From Bacillus methanolicus PB1 (lineage in GTDB: Bacteria > Bacillota > Bacilli > Bacillales > Cytobacillaceae): DNA of 64,000 bases. A program made the position numbers and the translations under genes. Location: assembly GCF_000262755.1 (NCBI RefSeq), contig NZ_AFEU01000002.1, forward strand, positions 930,001 to 994,000, given 5' to 3'. Shown here piece by piece: positions 63,930 through 64,000 of the stretch (position 1 is the first letter of the stretch; each line of letters starts with the position of its first letter). The notes under the pieces are model-generated. The model saw nothing but the letters and a program-made list of their open reading frames with translations, was not told the DNA's origin and ran no database searches.

Positions 63930-64000
63930 ATGAACATAGCCATCGTTTATACTTCTATAACAGGAAACACAGAAGAACTGGTAAGCATAATCCACCAGTT
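63930..64000 (+). CDS. Flavodoxin-like protein, possibly NrdI (3' end outside window)
   Basis: ATG 63930 follows the nrdB stop by ten bases and opens NIAIVYTSITGNTEELVSII, the FMN phosphate-binding loop (TSxTGNTE) of flavodoxins. In class Ib operons the flavodoxin-like NrdI activates the manganese cofactor of NrdF; this position makes NrdI or a related flavodoxin likely. Only 23 codons are visible. Confidence 0.7.
   Translation, partial: MNIAIVYTSITGNTEELVSIIHQ

Overview
The window comes from a low-GC Bacillota genome of the family Bacillaceae. The backbone follows, gene for gene, the yun-yut-yum-yui-yug part of the Bacillus subtilis chromosome: sufU-sufB, yunF, yunD, yunB, lytH, lipA, yutC to yutH, hom-thrC-thrB, yutI, yuzD, yutJ, yuzB, yutM, yumC, yumB, yuiB, yuiC, pepA, yuxO, yugF, alaR-alaT, yugI, yuzA, yugJ, pgi, yugN and yugO. 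Strong Shine-Dalgarno sequences, several TTG and GTG starts and sporulation genes (yunB, lytH, yutC, yutH) fit a spore former. I cannot name the species from sequence alone. No phage, plasmid, CRISPR or defence locus is visible.

Layout. 1-5250: end of the suf Fe-S operon, a frameshifted yunF, yunD and yunB. 5447-10149: a complete branched-chain amino acid ABC transporter (livK-H-M-G-F) that interrupts the B. subtilis-like order. 10433-18000: lytH, lipA and the yut genes. 18095-21450: threonine operon behind a near-consensus sigma-A promoter. 23117-31815: Fe-S carriers, three NAD(P)H flavoproteins and small yut/yum/yui genes, with a Rex-type operator in front of the NADH dehydrogenase. 31976-37222: a 3D-domain protein, a decayed BtuF-like gene, leucyl aminopeptidase and a NERD protein preceded by 21-bp tandem repeats. 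38931-44935: small proteins, a DedA protein, a thioesterase, cyclophilin, Cu/Zn SOD, and a TerC/YkoY manganese exporter behind a manganese riboswitch. 46873-55394: alanine biosynthesis, rocD, pgi, a K+ channel. 55624-58013: an amidohydrolase with two acetyltransferases. 58147-59888: three tRNA genes. 60103-64000: a class I ribonucleotide reductase operon with predicted NrdR boxes and a cobalamin riboswitch.

The main unexplained feature is a family of about 115-bp imperfect palindromes (12 copies in 64 kb, two subfamilies). They lie only at 3' ends of genes: nine of sixteen convergent gaps, three tandem gaps, none of about fourteen divergent gaps. Convergent gaps without a copy nearly all carry an ordinary intrinsic terminator, so the palindromes probably serve as terminators. 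Two identical IS4/IS231-type elements are inserted at the same internal GGG-N5-CCC site of two copies. A third, IS6/IS240-like element with an 8-bp target duplication splits the alaR-alaT operon from its probable promoter and carries a roughly 250-nt non-coding end with a long hairpin.

Signs of decay or adjustment: yunF (one-base loss in an A run), a btuF-like gene (one-base frameshift), and a cyclophilin gene that seems to have lost its lipoprotein signal.
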